Shown here: one piece after another, positions 58,384-64,000 of the stretch | Layout of the letters: each line of letters starts with the position of its first letter | Position numbering within the stretch: position 1 is the first letter of the stretch | From: Desmodesmus armatus | Lineage: Eukaryota; Chlorophyta; Chlorophyceae; Sphaeropleales; Scenedesmaceae | Direction: 5' to 3' | NCBI GenBank assembly: GCA_007449985.2 | Contig: VIIQ02000121.1 | Location: 1 to 64,000, forward strand | Length of the DNA: 64,000 nt | Position numbers and translations under genes: made by a program | Notes under the pieces: model-generated | Databases searched by the model: none | The model's input: the letters and a program-made list of their open reading frames with translations, nothing else | What the model was told of the DNA's origin: nothing

Positions 58384-59583
58384 CTGACAAGTTCAGGAAG
58401 AGTGACTAGGAAAAGTGACTAGCAGGATGGGTTTGCATGGGACAGGCTGCTGGCAGCCCTGTATAAGGGTTGCAGGCTGGCAGCAAATGCTTTCTGCTGA
58501 GTGTCATGTACCATAGAGTGGGTGCGGGCGTGTGGCATGTTTAGCCACTGGTTCCCAGCCCCACATGTTTGCATAGCAGGTGTTGATTGCACATAGCCCG
58601 GACACGCCCAGAGGGACTGCATTGGGTTCCTGAGGCAGGATGCACACGCTTTCGCTGCAGCTGGATGTCCGGTGTGCGGCTTTTCTGAGCAGCAGCTGCC
58701 CAACTGCGTGCCTGCAGGACTGCAGTGTGCACATGTACGGCCAGCAGGACCTCTGATGCCAGTTTTGCCACAAGCAATACATGTCTGTAGAAGTAGTGCG
58801 TGCATTGGATTGGCATGGCCCTTTGTTCTCGATCTGGCAACATGTTGCGCTGCTGAACTGTAGGCAACTCAGCGTCCCATTGACTCCTGTAACACTGGAC
58901 CAAGAACATGCTGTGCTATGCTGTGCCGATGCTGCAACTGGCCTCACCAGCGCGAGGCTGCGCCATCAGCGTTCTCACAGACGGCAGCAGCATCGTTGTG
59001 CCTGGTGTTTTCAGACACAGCGTGAGGGCCTACGAAGGGTGTGTGTGGGTGGACAATGTCAAAACAGCCAGCGATTTGGGCTTAATGGTCACACAACCCT
59101 TGTTTTGATCAGAGCTCAGGTTTGTTGTGGACAAGCATGATGCAACAGGCAGCATACTGCAAGCCTTGTACCTTGAAAGCTGTGGCTTTGCGGCGCCGCA
59201 GTGCTGGTGGCTATGTTGAGTCACACCCACAGCATGCCACCATCCCTGTGTCCTGAGATGATTGACGCTGCTAAGAGAACACAACAGAATTCAAGCCCAA
59301 CTACAAGACCAACTTAGTAGTTGAACCAACGCCACAATTCAGTCAACACGACACCCAGAGATGCCAGTCGGCAGCATGCAGTAATGCTACACTGCCCTGA
59401 CCCAGCTTGCATCAGGCACACCAGCCTGACAGCACCATGAAGCTGTCAGACAGCGCTGCCACAACACACACCCTGACCCCGCCAGCCACATCTCCGCTAA
59501 ACCTCATACAGTCACCTGGTCCTGCAACCCAATGCAGGAGCAGTCCGCACAGCGCTGCAACCACACCAACACACATCACAGCA
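58384..59583. other. Convergent gap between EF-P and pinin-like genes
   Basis: No family motif in any frame; open frames on both strands (for example 58504-58947 -, 58781-59140 +) look random. It contains the 3' untranslated regions of both neighbours. Confidence 0.45.
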
Positions 59584-59739
59584 CTAGCCATCATCCTCAT
59601 CACTACTGAGCAAGTGCTCATCATCTTCATCATCCAAAACCCTGGGCCTAGACCGCCGGCTCCTCCGCTGCTCCTCCTCCTCCTCCTCTTCTCCTTCAAC
59701 CTCCTCCATCCCCTCCCCTGCTTCCTGCATCTCCTCCTC

Positions 59740-59771
<32 letters not shown>

Positions 59772-62119
59772 CACCATCACCCCCAGAGTACTCCTGCTCA
59801 GGCCTAGTGTCAACATCCCCACCAGCCCCATCCACCCCTGCCTCCTCCTGCTCGCTGCCCTCTGAAGCCTCGCCCTCTTCATTTCCTGCAGCCTCTCCTG
59901 GTGCCGGCGGCTGCCGCGCCGCCAAGCGAGCCAGTGCCGCCTCCCGCTTCGCCGCTGCCTCCTGCACCAGCTCAGCACGCTGCGCCTCCAACTCCTCCAG
60001 CTGCTGCTGCTTCCAGGATTCAAACTCAGCCACGGACTGCTGCAGCAGCGCTGCCGACTCCTTGCTGAGCTGCTTGGGGAGCCAGTACAGGGGCGGCTGC
60101 GTGGTGGTGATGCACCAGCCGGCCAGCTGCTGCCGCTGCTGTATGCGCTTCGCATACCGCAGCTCAAGCGCTTTCACCTCAGCCTGCAGCGACAGGGTGC
60201 AAACGGCATTCTTTGACATTTGCTACTTTTTGAGTTGAGGGACAAAGCTAAGCGCATAGTGCGCACAACTTTGGCAGATGCTGAGGGTCTGGAAGGGCGG
60301 GAGTATCATGGGATTGCCCCTTATCAACTCAAACAACTGCGCCCGGCCCGCAACAAACCATGCAACAAACAGGCAATGTCAGAAGCACTGCTGCGCAGCT
60401 GCCTGCTGCCTCAGTGTTTGACAGCTGCTGCTAAGTGAATCGATCTGTGAGCTGCGACCTTCATCCCAGCCCTACAGGTTATCAAATGCACTGCATGGCC
60501 AGCTGCCCCTGCCATCTCACCTGCAGGTTGAGGTCGTGCAGAGCATTGAGCTTGGCCTCCCGCTCTTCCCTCCAGGCGCTGGCCGCCTGCTCACGCAGCC
60601 GCTGCGCGTCAGCCTCTGCACGCTCCTGCGCACGCTTCTCCATCTCAGCACGGCGCTGTGCTGTGTCTGTGCGCTTGAAGGCCTGCTCGTCACTCCTGCA
60701 GGGCACAAGTGGCAACAGAACGTGCAGGATAAGAAGCCTGAGGAGTAGGCCCACGCCTTGAGTCTGTTTGAATTGCCACACGCCTTGACTTTGTTTGAAT
60801 TGCCACCCGCGTGCTGCAGATGAACTAGTAACAGCAGGGGCAGAGTGGCAGCAACCAACATCCACGCAGGTGCAAGGCATGACACTGGTACATACAGAGC
60901 ATTAGCAAAGCTCAGTAACGCCAGCACGTGTTGGCGTTACTTAGCTGTGCTAATGCTCTGTAAATATTACAACAGAAGCAAAGCTGAGCAACAACAGCTG
61001 TGAGCCAACTGCGACCGTTGCAAAGGCAGCACAGGCGCCACTCACTGGAACTTCTGCAGCGTGCCAACCAGCAGCGTGCCAAACATGCGTGCTGCGCGCC
61101 GCTTCGTCTTGTCATCGACCGCAAGCGTGGGCCGTTTGCGCGGCGGCTCGTCTGCTGCTGGTGCTGGTTCTGCCGCCAACCTGTCCACTGGCCCGCTCAG
61201 CTGCCGTGCCTGGCCATTGACCATCACAGCAGACAGGAGCCGCTTCCGCCCTGCTGTGGCTTCCTGTCGGGCCCTGTCTGGGTCCGTGTCAGCGTCCTGC
61301 TGCTCCCTGCGGTCGTGCTGGTCATGTGCTGGCCCCACCACCTCACTGCTGATCCTGCTGCCCAGGCGCCTGCCAAGCTGCCTGCTGCTGTCATCATCTG
61401 CTGCTGCTGCTGCATCCCTGCCAGGCCTGTCTGGGAGGCCCCTGTCTGGCCGTTCTCTGTCTGAGCTGCGGCTGCCCTGGGAATAGAGCCTGTCAAAACA
61501 GACGGCCTGCCGGCACCTGAAGGCTCACGAGGCCCTGCAGCAGCAGGTGCAAGGGTTGCAGCGGCAGCAGGGCATGCAAGCAGCTTGAGGACCGCAAACA
61601 CACAAACAGACTTGCGAGAACTTGCAAAGGCATGCTACCACGGTACTTGCAAGTCAGAGCAGTCACACTGCACGCGATGACAAATGGACACTCATTGTGT
61701 CCCCCATTCAATGCATTCCAGAGGACTCTGCTCTGCACAATCAGCCCTTGACACAGCTGGCGACCAGGGACTTGTGATCACATTGCCAAAAACAATATAG
61801 TAACACCCACCTCCGTTCATGCTGTCACCAAGCCTGCTGAAGATGCCTGCTGCTGGCCGCCCCTCTCCCCTGCCCCCAGCAGCGGGTGGCCCTCTGCCCC
61901 GGCCTCTTCCACCTCGTAAGGCATCCAGACGATCTCTAGCCTGTACCCACACATCACAAAGTTCCTTTCACACCCGCTTTATTACACAACAAGAAGGGAT
62001 CGGGGGTCCTGCTGTATGGGGTGCTGGTGCACAGCAGTAGTGTGGCCCACCTCACTGCGCTGCTGGTTGATCTCTTGCAGCTCCCTTTCTATTTGCGCTA
62101 TATCCATCACAGCGGCCAT
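59584..62119 (-). CDS. PNN: Pinin-like splicing cofactor (pinin/SDK/memA domain)
   Basis: Pinin is a nuclear exon-junction-complex-associated splicing regulator. Exons in gene order: 62051-62119, 61811-61940, about 61046-61534, 60521-60695, 59584-60183 (TGA). The N-terminus has a short coiled coil (IERELQEINQQRSE), then an RGG stretch (GGRGRGRGPP). The pinin domain reads KRRAARMFGTLLVGTLQKFQ, FKRTDTAQRRAEMEKRAQER, LNALHDLNLQ, AEVKALELRYAKRI, and PPLYWLPKQL (the tail-of-helix PHLFY-like motif of pinin). The C-terminus is acidic and Gln/Glu-rich, ending DDEDDEHLLSSDEDDG. Exon 3 needs one extra base at a G run near 61479-61481, and its acceptor is tentative. The family call rests on the ordered motifs. 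Confidence 0.85.
60894..60961. repeat. Foldback hairpin in pinin-like intron 3
   Basis: Arms 60894-60923 and 60932-60961 are complementary at 28 of 30 positions with an 8-nt loop (CACGTG at its centre). It could be a foldback element or an intronic small-RNA precursor. Confidence 0.8.
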
Positions 62120-62602
62120 GGTGCTGCTTGCTGCTCCAACGCCCAACTACTATGAAAAGCGAGCGAGAGATCAGACAAAGCTCTTGAACCAGAGCTTGTA
62201 CCGGACACGGCTATGTTTACACCACAGCTTAACCCGCTTGTTCAGCAACACTGCAAGAACCAGCCTGGCTGGGCCTGGGCACTTGTGCTTCCCAACCCTT
62301 GGTTTCAGGTCTTGACTGACATCCCTGACTGACATGGACGAAAGTTCTGGACCACCTCAAGACCTTACTGTTCCATCAAGGTGTGTCCCTTGTGATCAGC
62401 CCATCTTGGGGCTGGTGGTGTGTGTGTGGGGGGGGGGGGGGAGATGTTGAGATTCGTGACACTGATGCTGGCACCCTGCGTGTGCTGGCCCCTGAGGCCA
62501 AGGAGTGCCCAGAACCCTGCCCTTGGTCAAAAGTTATGCCAGCAGTGCCCTCCATGCTGGCTTTACACCGCACAAAACAGTGTTCCATAGAAGAGGCCGC
62601 AC
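62120..62602. other. Gap between pinin-like start and FSP1-like stop
   Basis: Holds the pinin-like promoter (minus strand) and the FSP1-like 3' untranslated region. A 12-base G run occurs near 62430. Nothing else recognised. Confidence 0.45.
62563..62567 (-). terminator. TGTAA signal of the FSP1-like gene
   Basis: TTACA on the plus strand, 36 bases past the stop codon in gene direction. Confidence 0.45.
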
Positions 62603-63922
62603 TCATGGCTGCAGCAGGAGCTGCTGCCTGTATTTGTCGGCAAAGCCAGCAATGTTGCGCGACTTGAGCCTTGTTGGGATGAAGCCCGTCAGGCTCAACC
62701 AGCCTATCCGCCCAACGCCATAGCTGCAGGCAGGGAATGTGAATTGACAGCAGCACAGCAGCAGCACACAAGCAACGGCATCAGCAGCAGCATGAGGCCA
62801 TGCAACTGCTCCAGCATGCAACCTGCACGGACAGAGAGCCAGCTGCAAGTTGTTTTTGGAGTGATTCAGCTGACATCTCTCGGCGGATCCCTGCTGCCTC
62901 AGGCTGCATCGCTATGCCCAGCAGCCTCTAACCCCAGTGTAAGCAGTGGCAGCCTCCTGAAAGACTAGGTCAGCATGAATGCTCTGCAGCGACACCCTAC
63001 TGCTGCTCTCCCTCTCCCCACCCACCCTCCCTGCCTCGATGTCACTCACTCGCGCCCTATGCTCACAAACATAACCTGGATCCCCATGGAAGGCCGCCAG
63101 CAGCGCAACTTGCTGCCTGCAGCCTGCAGGGCAACATCCCCAGCAGCAGCTGCTGCTGCCAGTGCTGTTATGTTGGCTGCAACCAGATTGCCTTGCTGGG
63201 CTGCCAGGAAAGCCAGCTTCTCTTCTGGCACATCTGTCACATCACCTAGGGCGAACAGGCGCGGGTGGCCCACCACCCGTAGCTGCTGATCAACCTAGAG
63301 GCAACAGCACAGCACGCCATAGCACAGCGCAGCATGCGGCGGTGGGTTGAGTACCACAGCACACAGACGTGCATACATACCATGTAAGGTGCCGATGTCC
63401 ATATCGATGAAATGTGTCCACCCAAAGCACAAGGCGAAGTTTGATGGCCCAATCACTCCACTTCCGGGGTCTGCATGTTGGCATGCACCGCCCACATATT
63501 GCAGTACTCTGGCACTCTGTGTTGCCCGCATGTACAAGCCAGAAGAAGATGAATCAGCACTGGCGGCAGGGCTTTGCTGCAGAACAGCTCCCTGCCTCCG
63601 ACTGCGGCTACTTGTTGCGCCCTGCCCATCCCTCACCCTGACTCAACAGCAGACAACAAGGCTACCGTATATATTCAGCTAGCTGGCATGTTGCACACCA
63701 TGCCGCCCTGCTGCTGACACAGAACCACCAGCCACTCACTTTGATCCTGCCCTGTTCGTCCAGTGCGTCCTCTAGGTGTGGCTGCATGAATGAGGTGTTG
63801 AGGGAGATGCCTGTGGCTGGCAGCAGCACATCACAGTCAACCTGGCAGCCACCTCTTGTGGCACCTGTGAAGGGCCCCCCACTGGCACCTGCTGGCACGT
63901 CCAGCTTGTCATTCAAGATGAC
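62603..63922 (-). CDS. FSP1/AIFM2-like FAD-dependent NAD(P)H-quinone oxidoreductase (3' part)
   Basis: Family members pass electrons from NAD(P)H to quinones at membranes; animal FSP1 protects lipids from peroxidation. Exons seen in gene order: 63740-63922, 63050-63294, 62603-62723 (stop). The 5' part, with the FAD-binding Rossmann motif, lies beyond the right edge. Visible motifs: VILNDKLDVP, LLPATGISLNTSFM (NAD-binding half), LEDALDEQGRIK joined to VDQQLRVVGHPRLFALGDVTDVPEEKLAF (the FAD-binding GD motif), MFVSIGRDYGVGR and GFIPTRLKSRN, as in plant and fungal relatives. Joins are in phase (GA plus C gives Asp before YGVGR). The enzyme class is secure within the two-dinucleotide-binding flavoprotein group; quinone substrate and location are inferred. 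Confidence 0.85.
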
Positions 63923-64000
63923 CTGCACATGCAGTGAACGATACCCAGTGAGGGATGGGGTGCAGCCAACCAGACATGGACTGCAGCATGCGTGCCTAAT

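Noticed and set aside
59412..60167. 251-codon minus-strand Arg/Ser-rich ORF
   Set aside because: An alternative frame over the pinin-like last exon; the 59584-60183 frame carries the pinin motifs and joins upstream exons in phase.

Overview
The window is nuclear DNA of a green alga, most likely a flagellated member of the Chlamydomonadales. The reasons are: intron-dense genes with short exons and T/C-rich tracts before CAG acceptors; TGTAA used as the polyadenylation signal just after several stop codons; a radial spoke protein (RSP9), so the cell has a motile flagellum; plastid-type genes (arogenate dehydratase, methionine sulfoxide reductase B, a bacterial-type elongation factor P); and very many CAG/CTG triplet runs. 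A Haematococcus-like genome would fit, but I cannot name the species.

Layout. 1-5 kb: 3' part of the RNA ligase gene RtcB (+). 5-14 kb: repeat-rich DNA with a 36-copy, 77-bp tandem array (6.7-9.4 kb), an amidase-like fragment, a duplicated 350-bp segment and a terminal-inverted-repeat element. 14.4-25.1 kb: a 13-exon secreted phospholipase-like gene (+), whose 5-kb eleventh intron is built from nested retroelement pieces. 25.9-28.6 kb: an NAD(P)-binding epimerase-like SDR (+). 29.1-38.9 kb: a SEC23-like COPII gene (-). 39.4-41.3 kb: a Cys-rich secreted protein of unknown function (+). 42.4-46.0 kb: arogenate/prephenate dehydratase (+). 47.0-51.0 kb: PP2C phosphatase (+). 51.7-53.4 kb: RSP9 (-). 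54.0-55.6 kb: MsrB (-), head to head with plastid EF-P (+, 55.7-58.4 kb). 59.6-62.1 kb: pinin-like splicing factor (-). 62.6 kb to the right edge: 3' part of an FSP1/AIFM2-like NAD(P)H-quinone oxidoreductase (-).

These are ordinary single-gene eukaryotic units, not operons. The functional themes are RNA processing (RtcB, pinin), plastid metabolism and translation (ADT, MsrB, EF-P), secretion (SEC23-like) and motility (RSP9).

Two genome-wide patterns stand out. First, introns repeatedly contain tandem copies of the end of the neighbouring exon together with its splice site. Second, at least eight conserved exons are broken by the loss of one base in a short homopolymer, which looks more like consensus-sequence error than gene decay. 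All exon joins were made by eye from splice signals and remembered family sequences; none was checked by alignment.
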